A DNA stretch of 64,000 nucleotides from Chryseobacterium sp. LAM-KRS1 (GTDB lineage Bacteria > Bacteroidota > Bacteroidia > Flavobacteriales > Weeksellaceae): the NCBI RefSeq assembly GCF_013184525.1, contig NZ_JAAOIZ010000002.1, forward strand, positions 248,001-312,000. Direction: 5' to 3'. The translations under genes were made by a program, and so were the position numbers. Under the pieces are notes generated by a model. It was not told the origin of the DNA, made no database searches, and saw nothing but the letters and a program-made list of their open reading frames with translations. Shown here one piece after another: positions 1-9,652 of this stretch. Every line of letters starts with the position of its first letter. Position 1 is the stretch's first letter.

Positions 1-2097
1 TGCAACATCTCCATTTTTAGTAAATACAGGTTTAGCCGCCTGAACAATTTTCTGGGCGTATGCGGTATTCTTATACTGTTCTCCCAGCGATTTCAGCTCA
101 GCAATCGCTTTATCGTTCTGGTTCTGATCAATATAATTTTGTGCCCTGTAAATAGATGCGTTAGCAACAAGATCTTTATCTGAAGAGGTTTTAATTACTT
201 TTGCAAAATAATCATTAGAGTTTGTAAAGTCGTCCTGTGCCGCATATGCTGTTCCGATCTCATATTGAGAATCATCGTAATAGTCGGATTGCGGATATTT
301 GGACAGAAGGGATTTTAGCGTATTAATTTTAGCCTGCGTATCCCCTTTAAATCCTAAAGCCATCCCCTTCTGGTATAAGGTATAGTCCGTAGAATCCTCA
401 TTTTTATCATAGATAGCGATTGCATCATTCAACTCATTATTTGCATAATGGATATCTGCCAAACGAAGTTCCGCATCATTTTTAAATTCCGGTTTAGGGT
501 TGGTAAGGTATTGTTTAAAGTAGGTTTGGGCCTGATCAAATTTTTTGGATTTGAAATAAGCATATCCAAGATCATAAGGCAGCTGTTGCTTCTCTGGAAA
601 GGTAGCGGTCAGTAATTTTTCATAACGTACAATTGCTGATGGATAATTTCCTTTCTGATAGTAAGTCTGAGCCAGCCAGTAAAGTGCCCTGCTGTTGAAT
701 TCTTTATTGATATTGAACGCAAGGCTTCTTAAGAAATATTTTTCTGCCTCATCATAATTTCCTTTGTTGAACTCCTCTGTTCCCAACAGGTAAGAAACCT
801 CCTGATCTACTTTATCAATTTCCGGAGATGAGCTTTGCAACCTGTCGATTGCATTTAATGTTTCCTTGTAATTCCCTGAATATAAATAGGATTTCACCAG
901 CAAAGACCTCATCTCTGAAGCATTATCTGCATTCTGGTTTTCATTGATATAACTCTGGATAACTCCTGAAGGACTTTCAAAAGGGTTTCCGATATCGTAG
1001 CTTAATTTTGCGTATTGCTCATGCGCCAGCTTCTTTACTTTTGCATCATAATTCATCTGGTAAGACGATCGGAATGCAGACAATGCTTCCTGTTTTTTAT
1101 CTACTGCCAGATAAGCATTCCCTAACTGGTAATAAGCATTTTGAGCCAATGCAGAGTTGCTGTTCAGCAATTGATTGTAATAAGAAACCGCTTCATCATA
1201 TTTCTTCAGCTGAGCAGCTACAAATCCCATTTCATACAAATCGTTCTCAGAAGGACTTTGCTGAACACTCAGGTAATCCTTGAGGTGCGGATATGCGGCA
1301 GCATAATCATTCTTCATGAAATAACTTTCCCCAATGATTTTATGAACTTCTGCTTTATAGGAATCAGAAATATTCTCATTCAATAAAAGATTTCCTTCAG
1401 AAATTGCTTTATCATAGTCCTTGTCATTGTAGTACATCTGAACGTAATAAGGACGAACCAGCTTTGAATATTTAGGCTGATCTTTTACAGAATCAAAATA
1501 CTGGAATGCTTTATCATTCTGCCTGTTTGAGTAATACAAATGTCCCAGCATATAAGCAATATCCCCTTTTTGAGATTCATCAGCCGATTTATAGGCTTCT
1601 TCAAGCGCATCTATTGCTCCTTTAAAATCTCCGGTAATGAATTTTGCATATCCTAATTTCAGAATATACTGGGTATTTTCTTCTTTTGAAAGCTGATACT
1701 GATTCACATTTTTCAAAGTCTCCAGCGCTTTATCAAAATCTTTTTTAGCCAGATAATAATCCGCCAGAGGCAAATTAGCCTGAGCAAAATATGCTGAATG
1801 CGGATATTCTTTGATAAAGGCCGTTAAACCTTCTTCAGCATGATTTTTCTGAAGAATAACTCCGATCACATTATCAAAAAACTGGGCTGCTTCTTTCCTG
1901 GATCTCGACAGATTTTGATTGTAAAAATATTGTCGGGCGTATTCGTATTGAGAAGCGTTGTATATTTTGGTTTGGTAAAGATTTTCAGCTAGATTGAATC
2001 TGTAATTTTCTTTCTGTGTAAAGTATTGAGACTGTTGAGCATCGGAGATTCCGAAATAGATCACAGCAGCCGCTAAAAGTATTTTTTTTGATTTCAT
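1..2097 (-). CDS. Tetratricopeptide repeat protein (3' end outside window)
   Basis: The frame is open from ATG at 2097 to the window edge (699 codons, no stop), so the C-terminus is missing. The first ~20 residues (MKSKKILLAAAVIYFG, then a polar stretch ending in DAQQ) form a signal peptide, so the product is exported. The rest is a chain of about 34-residue helical repeats with the TPR pattern of small residue, Y/F and A (for example AYMLGHLYYSNRQNDKAFQY), without a catalytic domain. Large exported TPR proteins of this kind are common in Bacteroidetes and act as protein-binding scaffolds. The partner is unknown. Its upstream region is shared with the divergent permease gene. Confidence 0.85.
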   Translation of the reverse strand, partial: MKSKKILLAAAVIYFGISDAQQSQYFTQKENYRFNLAENLYQTKIYNASQYEYARQYFYNQNLSRSRKEAAQFFDNVIGVILQKNHAEEGLTAFIKEYPHSAYFAQANLPLADYYLAKKDFDKALETLKNVNQYQLSKEENTQYILKLGYAKFITGDFKGAIDALEEAYKSADESQKGDIAYMLGHLYYSNRQNDKAFQYFDSVKDQPKYSKLVRPYYVQMYYNDKDYDKAISEGNLLLNENISDSYKAEVHKIIGESYFMKNDYAAAYPHLKDYLSVQQSPSENDLYEMGFVAAQLKKYDEAVSYYNQLLNSNSALAQNAYYQLGNAYLAVDKKQEALSAFRSSYQMNYDAKVKKLAHEQYAKLSYDIGNPFESPSGVIQSYINENQNADNASEMRSLLVKSYLYSGNYKETLNAIDRLQSSSPEIDKVDQEVSYLLGTEEFNKGNYDEAEKYFLRSLAFNINKEFNSRALYWLAQTYYQKGNYPSAIVRYEKLLTATFPEKQQLPYDLGYAYFKSKKFDQAQTYFKQYLTNPKPEFKNDAELRLADIHYANNELNDAIAIYDKNEDSTDYTLYQKGMALGFKGDTQAKINTLKSLLSKYPQSDYYDDSQYEIGTAYAAQDDFTNSNDYFAKVIKTSSDKDLVANASIYRAQNYIDQNQNDKAIAELKSLGEQYKNTAYAQKIVQAAKPVFTKNGDVA

Positions 2098-2235
2098 TCT
2101 TTATGGAATAAAAAAATTAGTCTATTATATCAACGAAAGTATTGAAAACTTATTGCTTAGGCAAATCCCGGCCGGGAGTTTATGGAAAAATATAGAAAAT
2201 TTAGCTATTTTTTAACATACTTTTATAATTATCAT

Positions 2236-2243
2236 TACATTTG
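2236..2243 (+). promoter_or_regulatory. -7 promoter box for the APC permease
   Basis: TACATTTG matches the Bacteroidetes -7 consensus TAnnTTTG and lies 30 bp before the permease ATG. No convincing -33 TTTG is present at 19-20 bp upstream. Confidence 0.45.
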
Positions 2244-2273
2244 TTTTTTTTCAACTTCAAATATAAATATTGA

Positions 2274-3956
2274 ATGAATCAACTTTTCAGGAGGAAAAAC
2301 TATTCAGAAACAGATACATCTACCAGTCTTTTAAGAGTTTTAGGTGTTTGGGACATCGTTTTTTTTGGTATTGCAGCCATTATTGGAGCAGGGAGTTTTA
2401 GCAGTTTGGGCGAAGCTGTTTTCAGAGGGGGCCCCGGAGTTATTCTTTTATATTTAATTTGTGGTTTTGCTTGTGGCTTTACAGCGCTTTGTTACGCTGA
2501 ATTTGCCAGCAGAATTCCTACAGCAGGTTCTGCTTACACATATGCTTACGCAAGTTTCGGAGAATTAATTGCATGGATCATTGGTTGGGCATTGATCATG
2601 GAGTACTCTTTCGGAAATATCTACGTGGCTTTTTCATGGTCCGATTATTTTACAAGTTTCCTGGGACGTCTGGGTATGCATATTCCCGATTATCTTACCT
2701 GCAGCTATACGGAAGCCCAAAAAGCATTTCTCAACGGTTCAGAAAATAAGGAGTTACTCAACGCCTGGAAATCTGCCCCATTAATAGGAAGCTTAAAGTT
2801 CATCGTTGATGTTCCTGCCCTTGTGATCAATGGTCTTATAACATGGCTCTGCTATGTGGGAGTAAAGGAAAGTAAAAATTTCAATAATTCATTGGTTATT
2901 TTAAAGCTGGCAGTAATTGTTTTAGTAATCCTTGTAGGGTTTTCTTATATCAATACCGATAACTGGACTCCGATAAGCCCTGAAACACAAACTCCATCCT
3001 TTATGCCAAATGGCTTTGCAGGAGTTATGAGTGCTGTTTCCGGAGTTTTCTTTGCCTACATTGGTTTTGATGCCTTAAGTGTTCTGTCTGAGGAAACGAA
3101 AGATCCTCAAAAAACTTTACCGAAAGGAATGATCATTTCCCTGGTTCTTTGTACAGTGATCTACATTGCCTTAACATTAGTCCTGACGGGAATGGTAGAT
3201 TATAGAAAATTTGATGGTATCGGCGATCCTCTTTCGTTCATTTTTGAAAAATCAAATGCCAATGTAGCGTGGATGGAACTCGTCGTTTCCTTTGTTGCGA
3301 TCGTTGCCATTACTACCGTATTACTCGTTTTCCAGATGGGACAACCAAGAATCTGGTATGCGATGAGCCGCGACGGATTGATGCCTGAAAAATTCAAAAC
3401 AGTACATCCGAAATACAAAACACCATCATTTGCAACGATTGTTACAGGTATTGCCGTAGGAGTTCCTATCCTCTTTACGGACAAGACATTCATTCTTGAT
3501 TTTACCAGTATAGGGACCATTTTTGCATTCGTTCTTGTTTGTGCAGGAGTTTTAATGCTTCCGGCAAAGGAAAAGATCAAGGGCAGATTTCACCTTCCTT
3601 ATATTAACGGGAAAATTATATTCCCCGTAATATTTATCGGTGGATTAGTAGGTTTTTATATGTGGCAGCCACAGTTCTTCCACAACCTCATGGATTGGAA
3701 TGATCCTAAAGAAGGTGAATTCAGGGCTTCAATCTTTGTGTTCATTATTATTAATCTGATCCTTTGTTTCTTTACTTTTGTTAAAAATTTCTCCTTAATT
3801 CCTTTGATAGGGTTAAGCTCATGTCTTTACCTTCTTACTGGAATGAGCCATGAAAACTGGTTCTGGTTCGGATTATGGTTCGCTATAGGTTTAGTGATCT
3901 ATTTTTGCTACGGATATAAAAACAGTAAGCTGGGAAAGGAATCTTCCAGAGACTAA
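2274..3956 (+). CDS. APC-superfamily amino acid permease
   Basis: Inner-membrane amino acid transporter of the APC superfamily. The 560-residue protein has at least twelve hydrophobic segments. The first contains the family glycine motif IIGAGSF, which lines the substrate site in known members, and the third follows the typical PTAGSAYTYAYASFGE. A polar loop of about 45 residues (around residues 140-185) separates early helices. The YIGFDALSVLSEETKDPQKT stretch is typical of the cationic amino acid transporter (CAT/YfnA) branch, so the substrate is probably an amino acid taken up with protons. It is a single-gene unit ended by a strong hairpin. The exact substrate cannot be read. Confidence 0.9.
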   Translation: MNQLFRRKNYSETDTSTSLLRVLGVWDIVFFGIAAIIGAGSFSSLGEAVFRGGPGVILLYLICGFACGFTALCYAEFASRIPTAGSAYTYAYASFGELIAWIIGWALIMEYSFGNIYVAFSWSDYFTSFLGRLGMHIPDYLTCSYTEAQKAFLNGSENKELLNAWKSAPLIGSLKFIVDVPALVINGLITWLCYVGVKESKNFNNSLVILKLAVIVLVILVGFSYINTDNWTPISPETQTPSFMPNGFAGVMSAVSGVFFAYIGFDALSVLSEETKDPQKTLPKGMIISLVLCTVIYIALTLVLTGMVDYRKFDGIGDPLSFIFEKSNANVAWMELVVSFVAIVAITTVLLVFQMGQPRIWYAMSRDGLMPEKFKTVHPKYKTPSFATIVTGIAVGVPILFTDKTFILDFTSIGTIFAFVLVCAGVLMLPAKEKIKGRFHLPYINGKIIFPVIFIGGLVGFYMWQPQFFHNLMDWNDPKEGEFRASIFVFIIINLILCFFTFVKNFSLIPLIGLSSCLYLLTGMSHENWFWFGLWFAIGLVIYFCYGYKNSKLGKESSRD

Positions 3957-4002
3957 TTACAAATAAGCGAAAAGGCTCAATGGCTAAATCGCAAAAAATA
4001 CT

Positions 4003-4044
4003 AAAAGGCAAAGTTGCGATTCCGCAGTTTTGCCTTTTATTTTA
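4003..4044 (+). terminator. Intrinsic terminator after the permease
   Basis: The arms 4003-4018 and 4023-4038 form a near-perfect 16-bp hairpin (10 perfect outer pairs around AAAAGGCAAA) with a 4-nt loop, followed by ATTTTA. It lies 46 bp past the permease stop. Confidence 0.85.
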
Positions 4045-4229
4045 CTCTTAATGCCAGTGATTGATCAGACCTGAAGTCTATTCAGCATTCCTGTATTTTC
4101 AATTGTGAAATTTTAAAATTAAATCACGTTCAGGGCAGTTTCACCATTCATAAATCAGCGATTTGATTTCTCACCAAAATTGGCGAACTTATTGCTTTAG
4201 ATTTTTGGAAACTTAAAAACCATTATACC

Positions 4230-4544
4230 ATGTCTGAAAGAATAAAAACATACAAAGAATTTTATCAGTTTTATCTTACCGAGCACAGTAAAACCGGAAC
4301 CCGTATTTTTCATTTTCTGGGAACCCTTCTGGTATTTTTAGTTATTGCTTACGTTATCAGTTCAGGAAAGGAAAGGTTCTTATGGTACATTCCTATTTTT
4401 GGATATGGTTTTGCCTGGTTCAGTCACGCATTGATTGAAAGAAATAAACCGGCAACTTTCAAATATCCCATATGGTCATTAATTTCAGATTTCCGCTTAT
4501 TTTTCGAACTTCTGATCGGGAAACAAAAGTTTATCACAAAATAG
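4230..4544 (+). CDS. DUF962 / Mpo1-like membrane protein
   Basis: A 104-residue membrane protein with about three hydrophobic segments. The order EHSKTGTRIFHFLGT, then WFSHALIERNKPATFKYPIW, is the DUF962 signature. In yeast, the family member Mpo1 is an iron-dependent dioxygenase of 2-hydroxy fatty acids, and the conserved His residues (in RIFHF and FSHAL) fit this. Whether this bacterial protein has that activity is inference. The gene stands alone and ends shortly before a strong bidirectional hairpin shared with the convergent transglutaminase gene. Confidence 0.8.
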   Translation: MSERIKTYKEFYQFYLTEHSKTGTRIFHFLGTLLVFLVIAYVISSGKERFLWYIPIFGYGFAWFSHALIERNKPATFKYPIWSLISDFRLFFELLIGKQKFITK

Positions 4545-4580
4545 TCACATTTCATGCACTATCTCAAACGTATAATAAAT

Positions 4581-4619
4581 AATCAGCCCGGGTTTTGCTT
4601 CGCAAAACCCGGGCTGATT
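4581..4619. terminator. Bidirectional terminator
   Basis: A perfect GC-centred hairpin (arms 4581-4598 and 4602-4619, CTTCG apex) sits between two convergent genes, 36 bp from one stop and 31 bp from the other. T-runs are weak, but stem strength and placement support termination in both directions. Confidence 0.8.
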
Positions 4620-4650
4620 CAAACTTTTAGTTTTAAACCATTACCCCTTT

Positions 4651-6672
4651 CTACTTAAACCTCTTTTTAAAACTAAACTTCAGCTGGTTCATCAGTCCCG
4701 GTTCGATAATATCAATTCCAAGTCCGAAATTGCTATCAGCAACTGTGTGATGTGCAGCCCTGAATGTTTCAAATTCTTCTTGCGGGATTTCAAGATTGAC
4801 CAAAGGTTTATAGTCGATGAAAACAGTTGCTCCGTTTTTGGTGATCTTCTTACGGCTTGTATAGTCAAAATATGGGTTATTGATTGTACTTTCCTGAACC
4901 GTATATTTTTCCTCCGTATCTATTTTCTGATCCGTATACAGATTGATCTCATATTTTTCCGTATCAAAATTGTGCCAGAAAGGCAAATCTTTATGGAGGA
5001 AATCCCTGGCACTGGCTTTGATTACATTCCGGTCAAAATACATTAAAAACCGGTTGTTTTGCGGATCTACATAATAAGGATTTTCAACAGTTGCCTGATA
5101 TTCGATCTTGAATTCGTTCAGCTTTTTGTCATCACTTATAATTTCTATTGAAGCGTCCTTAAAAATGTTCCTTACATCCATTCCGTTTCTGTCATTGGAA
5201 TAATTCAGGCTGTAAAACAGGAAATTATTCCAGCTGTCTATCACCTCTCTTTTATTGGTATTTTTAAAATACCTTCTCATAGCGTTAGCCCTGTTGCCTT
5301 TGTATACCGTTGTTAGTTTTAATTTCCCGGTCTTATTTTCTGCATTGAACTCTACTTTTTCATCTATACAATAGTATGGATAGCGGAATGGTTTTCTCTG
5401 CTGTAATTCCTGATCTCGCTTCACTTCCAGATAGTGCATAAAATAAATAAAGCCCCTGTTTTCAATCATCCCGAACTCATCACGGATTGTAGCATCTATG
5501 AAATATTCCTCTCCTTTATAATTGATTTTCACAACCACATGATTGAATGAAAGCAACGAAGGCAAATAATATTTGATATAATAATCCGTATGATAATTAA
5601 CCAAAACAATGGATGAATCGACTCCAATATAATCCAAAACAACTTTCAGCAAAACACATTTCGCCTTACAGTCCCCTTGTTTATTCTCGTAAGTTACTGA
5701 CGGTTCCTGAGGCTTGTGACCATTCATTTCATCAGCATTGAATATATAATAGATATTATTCTGAACGTATTCAATGGCAAACTGGAGTTTCTCGTCCTGA
5801 TTGCTAATTGCATCCAGTTTTTCGACAAGTTTTGGAGCAAAATCTTTTAATGAGGACTTATTATAGATATCTTCATATATAGGAGCAATATAATTGGAAA
5901 GATCTTTCCAGTTGCTTTCTGTTGCAAAATCAATGAAAGGAAAAATCTCACGGCTGGCATCTACAGGATTGATGTAATTTTCTTCCTGGATCACAAAACG
6001 CTCCCCTTTCTTCAGATGATGAGTTTCAGGTTTTAAAACATTTCCCTGCTCATCTCTGAAAAATACTTTTTTATAGGCAACCGGCTCTTCACGTTCATTA
6101 ACAAAAGTGAACTGATAACTTCCGTAAGCCCAATAATTATCAGGGCTCACCCATACGTATTTAGAAAATTCCTTCCTTAAAAAATCCCGATCTGTAAAAG
6201 CCTTTACCCTGGAATCTTCAAGGATCAGAATATCATAAAGCCTCAGATCTTTTATTGTAATATTAATCTTCTTATTACTGCTTAAGATACCTCCGCTGCT
6301 TTGATTTTCACTATCCAGAACCTTAATTTTTGTATCTGGTATTTTATCGATCAAAACGCCTTCTCGTAATACACTGATTCTATGAATATGGTAAACTTCA
6401 TTTTCTTCGACCACTACATCCATTACTGAAGCCCTCTCCAGATTGGAAGGTTCATTAAGGGTGTAAGCCATGCATACATACTCATTGCTTTCCGAATTGC
6501 TCGTGTAATAGATCTTGTCCAGAAAATAGCAATAATCCCGCCCTTCATTAATTTGTTTATTAGAGAAATCCGATTCTCTTATCTTTTCAATAAGCTGTTG
6601 ATCGTGTACACTTCCCGCCCACGACTCAGGTTTTTGAATTTTGTAATTTTCAATGTGAATTTGATTATCCAT
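4651..6672 (-). CDS. DUF3857 / transglutaminase-like protein
   Basis: A 673-residue protein with an N-terminal beta-rich DUF3857-like part and a central transglutaminase-like fold. The Cys-His-Asp triad is visible: C335 in KQGDCKAKC, H378 in SFNHVVVKI and D393 in EYFIDATI. The C-terminal third is again beta-rich. Homologues in Bacteroidetes are usually exported with signal peptides, but this one starts MDNQIHIENYKIQ without a hydrophobic leader, so it may be cytoplasmic. The substrate is unknown; such folds act as peptidases or amidases as well as transglutaminases. It is a single gene sharing a terminator with the convergent DUF962 gene. Confidence 0.75.
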   Translation of the reverse strand: MDNQIHIENYKIQKPESWAGSVHDQQLIEKIRESDFSNKQINEGRDYCYFLDKIYYTSNSESNEYVCMAYTLNEPSNLERASVMDVVVEENEVYHIHRISVLREGVLIDKIPDTKIKVLDSENQSSGGILSSNKKINITIKDLRLYDILILEDSRVKAFTDRDFLRKEFSKYVWVSPDNYWAYGSYQFTFVNEREEPVAYKKVFFRDEQGNVLKPETHHLKKGERFVIQEENYINPVDASREIFPFIDFATESNWKDLSNYIAPIYEDIYNKSSLKDFAPKLVEKLDAISNQDEKLQFAIEYVQNNIYYIFNADEMNGHKPQEPSVTYENKQGDCKAKCVLLKVVLDYIGVDSSIVLVNYHTDYYIKYYLPSLLSFNHVVVKINYKGEEYFIDATIRDEFGMIENRGFIYFMHYLEVKRDQELQQRKPFRYPYYCIDEKVEFNAENKTGKLKLTTVYKGNRANAMRRYFKNTNKREVIDSWNNFLFYSLNYSNDRNGMDVRNIFKDASIEIISDDKKLNEFKIEYQATVENPYYVDPQNNRFLMYFDRNVIKASARDFLHKDLPFWHNFDTEKYEINLYTDQKIDTEEKYTVQESTINNPYFDYTSRKKITKNGATVFIDYKPLVNLEIPQEEFETFRAAHHTVADSNFGLGIDIIEPGLMNQLKFSFKKRFK

Positions 6673-6822
6673 ATTATTATTTGCTATTTAAAATATTTTG
6701 GTTAAAATAATTAACAGAGCGGAAATTAAATAATAAATACATAAAAAGCAAGAGTAGAACTACGACTGTTGCATACATTCTTTCGGCACAATAATTGCCA
6801 GTAAGTTTTAAAATTTAGATTT

Positions 6823-7170
6823 ATGAAAAATATGATGACGATTGTAAGAGGAGCGCTTCCTGTATTAGCTTTGGCTGTATTAACACAATGTACAACTTCT
6901 GCAAAAGTTTCCAACGGAAATGAAAAGACTTTTATTGTTGGGCCCCAGACTGCTGATTGTACGGGAGTGGCACCTATGAAATGTCTTCAGGTAAAAGAAA
7001 ATGCTTCAGAAAGCTGGACGAATTTTTATAGCAATATTGAAGGATTTACCTATGAACCGGGTTACGAATATGTTTTGAAGGTAAAGACTGAAAAAATAGA
7101 GAACCCTCCTGCAGACGGATCTTCTATAAAATACACACTGATCCAACAAGTTTCCAAAACTAAAAAATAA
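6823..7170 (+). CDS. DUF4377 lipoprotein
   Basis: A 115-residue lipoprotein. The signal peptide ends in the lipobox VLTQC (Cys at about residue 23). The mature part has the DUF4377 pattern: VGP, DCTGVAPMKCLQV, then W.NFY..IEGFTYEPGYEYVLKV. Proteins of this family are secreted and are related to the META/HslJ-like stress lipoproteins; no biochemical role is known. Two Cys residues in the DCTG..KC segment may form a disulphide. It is monocistronic, with a terminator directly after the stop. Confidence 0.8.
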   Translation: MKNMMTIVRGALPVLALAVLTQCTTSAKVSNGNEKTFIVGPQTADCTGVAPMKCLQVKENASESWTNFYSNIEGFTYEPGYEYVLKVKTEKIENPPADGSSIKYTLIQQVSKTKK

Positions 7171-7199
7171 AAAATGCCTCCTTAAAGGGAGGCATTTTT
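7171..7199. terminator. Terminator between convergent genes
   Basis: The 11-bp arms 7171-7181 (AAAATGCCTCC) and 7188-7198 are followed by T's on the plus strand. The A-run at the other side allows use by the convergent SPFH gene as well. Confidence 0.9.
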
Positions 7200-7217
7200 G
7201 TATAGTTGACTTATATT

Positions 7218-8150
7218 CTAATGTTCATGATCTTTTGGAGGTTGCGGGTATTTTCCCTTGGTTGCCTCTCCCACTGTATTAGCTGTAGTCATAGCAACAA
7301 CAAGATCATTCAGCATTCCACTCGCTGCTGTAGGAGAATTAGGTAACAATACAAGATTACTTCTGCTGCTAGCCCCCACAGAATGGAGTGTATCATAATG
7401 CTGCGTCACTACAATCAGAGCAGATGCTTCATGGGAATTGATATCCACATTGTTCAGCATTCTTACAGATTCCTCAAGACCTTTTGCTATTTCTCTCCTT
7501 TGATCAGCAATCCCCTGACCCTGTAATTTTTTTGATTCCGCTTCTGCTTTTGCAACAGCTACAATCCTGATTCTTTGTGCTTCGGACTCATATTCGGCAG
7601 CTGTTTTTTCTCTTTCAGCCGCGTTGATCCTGTTCATAGCATGTTTTACCTGTTCATCCGGATCAATATCCGTTACAAGAGCTTTGATAATATCATATCC
7701 GTAGCTTTGCATTGCTTCCTGGAGCTCTGCTTTTACAGCAATTGCAATATCATCTTTCTTTAAGAAAACATCATCCAGCTTTAACTTCGGAACCTCAGCG
7801 CGTACCACATCAAAAACGTATGAGGTGATCTGGTCGTGAGGACTTTCCAAACGGTAAAATGCGTCGGCAACCTGTGTCCTGATCACCTGAAACTGAACGG
7901 AAATTTTCATTTTCACGAAAACATTATCCAAAGTCTTGGTATCTATCATAACGTCCAGTTGCTGAATTCTAAGATTCATTCTTTTAGAAATCCTGTCTAA
8001 ATATGGTATTTTAAGCTGCAAACCCGCATGGCGCACAGAATGGAATTTTCCTAAACGTTCTACAATAGCTGCAGTTTCCTGTTTTACCGTAAAAAAAGAA
8101 GCAAAGAGGGTTACAAGCCCTATAAAAACAATAATGCCTAAATATGTCAT
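7218..8150 (-). CDS. SPFH/band-7 (stomatin/prohibitin-like) membrane protein
   Basis: A 310-residue protein with one N-terminal membrane anchor (MTYLGIIVFIGLVTLFASFF), followed directly by the SPFH domain (from QETAAIVERLGKF to the AAEREKTAAEYESEAQRIR helix) and a long charged coiled coil. Family members form oligomeric rings or membrane microdomains and often modulate FtsH-type proteolysis or ion homeostasis. The short tail rich in P, K and H (KYPQPPKDHEH) is not part of the domain. No NfeD partner is next to it, so it is not the usual nfeD-slipin operon. It lies 76 bp downstream of dgt on the same strand. Confidence 0.9.
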   Translation of the reverse strand: MTYLGIIVFIGLVTLFASFFTVKQETAAIVERLGKFHSVRHAGLQLKIPYLDRISKRMNLRIQQLDVMIDTKTLDNVFVKMKISVQFQVIRTQVADAFYRLESPHDQITSYVFDVVRAEVPKLKLDDVFLKKDDIAIAVKAELQEAMQSYGYDIIKALVTDIDPDEQVKHAMNRINAAEREKTAAEYESEAQRIRIVAVAKAEAESKKLQGQGIADQRREIAKGLEESVRMLNNVDINSHEASALIVVTQHYDTLHSVGASSRSNLVLLPNSPTAASGMLNDLVVAMTTANTVGEATKGKYPQPPKDHEH

Positions 8151-8226
8151 AGTTTAATAATTTTAATTGATAGGTCGTATAAGATACGGTTTTGTTATAT
8201 TTTTTTAACAAAAAAATCAATTATAA

Positions 8227-9585
8227 TTACATGGTCATGCCGATGTCGATTCCTTTGATCTTTCGGTAGAGATCAGTGGCATAATTATCGGTCATTCCCG
8301 AAACAAAATCGATCACTCCCAATACCTTCTGGTATTCTGTTCCACTATCATATAAAAACTGGTTAGGAAGAAGTTTTAAAGCCATTTTATCATATGATTT
8401 TCTTTCTTCTTTTGATTTTAAAACGGAAGGAATGAAATGATCCAACAATTCGTACATAACATTATACCCTGCGTTTTCAATTTCTACAACAGCTTTATGG
8501 TTGTATATCTTTTCGATCGAGAAGCTTTCGATATCCTGCAATGTTTTATTATTGGATTTATAAATATCCAGCAATGCTTTATCCAGGTTCCCACGGAGAA
8601 TATCTTCAAAGTTCTCTTTATAGGTTTCAATTGATTTATTGATCAGGGCATTAATAACTTTTGCCCGCAGATAAGAGATCCTTTCATTGTCATTCGAAAT
8701 AGAAGCCAACTTCTGTTCTACTCTTCTGACATCCTGATTCTCAGATTTAATCAGTTCAAAGAATAGGTTTTCACAATCCGAGGTAGAGACAATCCCCAGA
8801 CGATGGGCATCCTCCATATCAATAATGTTATAGCAAATATCATCTGCAGCTTCCACAAGCCATACAAAAGGGTGTCTTTTAAAAATATGCGGCTCGTTGC
8901 TTTCGCAGATCAGGTTTGTTTTTTCTGCGATTTCCAAAAAAGTTTCCTTTTCATTCTGGAAAAAACCGAATTTTTTCCGATGGATGATTCCTTTTTGTCT
9001 TGCAATTGCCTCACAAGGGTACTTGGCAATACTTGCCAGGGTAGTTAGAGTAAGCTGAACTCCTCCTTCATCCTTGCCTTGCTGCTGATGAGCCAAAACC
9101 CTGATCGCATTGGCATTTCCCTCAAAATTCACCAGATCCGCCCATTCTTTTTCAGAAAATTTTGGTTTCAGATCTTTTTCATTTCTTTCAAAGTAGCTGG
9201 CAATAGCATCTTCTCCGGAATGTCCGAATGCCGGATTTCCCACATCATGACATAAACATGCTGCTGCTATTACATTACCTAAATTGTGCAGATAAAAATT
9301 CTTAGACTCTTCTGAAAGATCATGACTGAAACTTTCAGAAATAAACTCTCCTATGATACTCCCCAAACTTCTTCCAACTGATGAAACTTCTAATGAGTGG
9401 GTGAGACGGTTATGAACAAAGACACTTCCCGGAAGTGGAAATACCTGTGTTTTATTTTGTAATCTCCTAAAGGCTGCCGAAAAGATAATTCTATCAAAAT
9501 CCCTCTGAAAATCTGTTCTGGACGCTATAGTATGTGGATTATTTCCCGTACGTTGATTGGTGAAAATCTGATTTAAATTCATCAT
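8227..9585 (-). CDS. dgt: Deoxyguanosinetriphosphate triphosphohydrolase (dGTPase)
   Basis: HD-superfamily enzyme that hydrolyses dGTP to deoxyguanosine and tripolyphosphate. The metal site is visible: H63 in NRLTHSLEV, H113-D114 in CLCHDVGNPAFGHSGE, and a later Asp in VEAADDICYNIIDMEDA. The N-terminal SRTDFQRDFDRIIFSAAFRRLQNKTQVF is the standard dGTPase opening. Its length of about 450 residues fits the family. The first two codons are both Met, so the start may be 9582. The gene is divergent from the glycosylase gene, with only 67 bp between them. Confidence 0.93.
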   Translation of the reverse strand: MMNLNQIFTNQRTGNNPHTIASRTDFQRDFDRIIFSAAFRRLQNKTQVFPLPGSVFVHNRLTHSLEVSSVGRSLGSIIGEFISESFSHDLSEESKNFYLHNLGNVIAAACLCHDVGNPAFGHSGEDAIASYFERNEKDLKPKFSEKEWADLVNFEGNANAIRVLAHQQQGKDEGGVQLTLTTLASIAKYPCEAIARQKGIIHRKKFGFFQNEKETFLEIAEKTNLICESNEPHIFKRHPFVWLVEAADDICYNIIDMEDAHRLGIVSTSDCENLFFELIKSENQDVRRVEQKLASISNDNERISYLRAKVINALINKSIETYKENFEDILRGNLDKALLDIYKSNNKTLQDIESFSIEKIYNHKAVVEIENAGYNVMYELLDHFIPSVLKSKEERKSYDKMALKLLPNQFLYDSGTEYQKVLGVIDFVSGMTDNYATDLYRKIKGIDIGMTM

Positions 9586-9652
9586 TTTTCAAAATTACTT
9601 CAAATTTTACTTTTACGGAATACTATTTGAATTTTTATAGAAAATTAAAGCT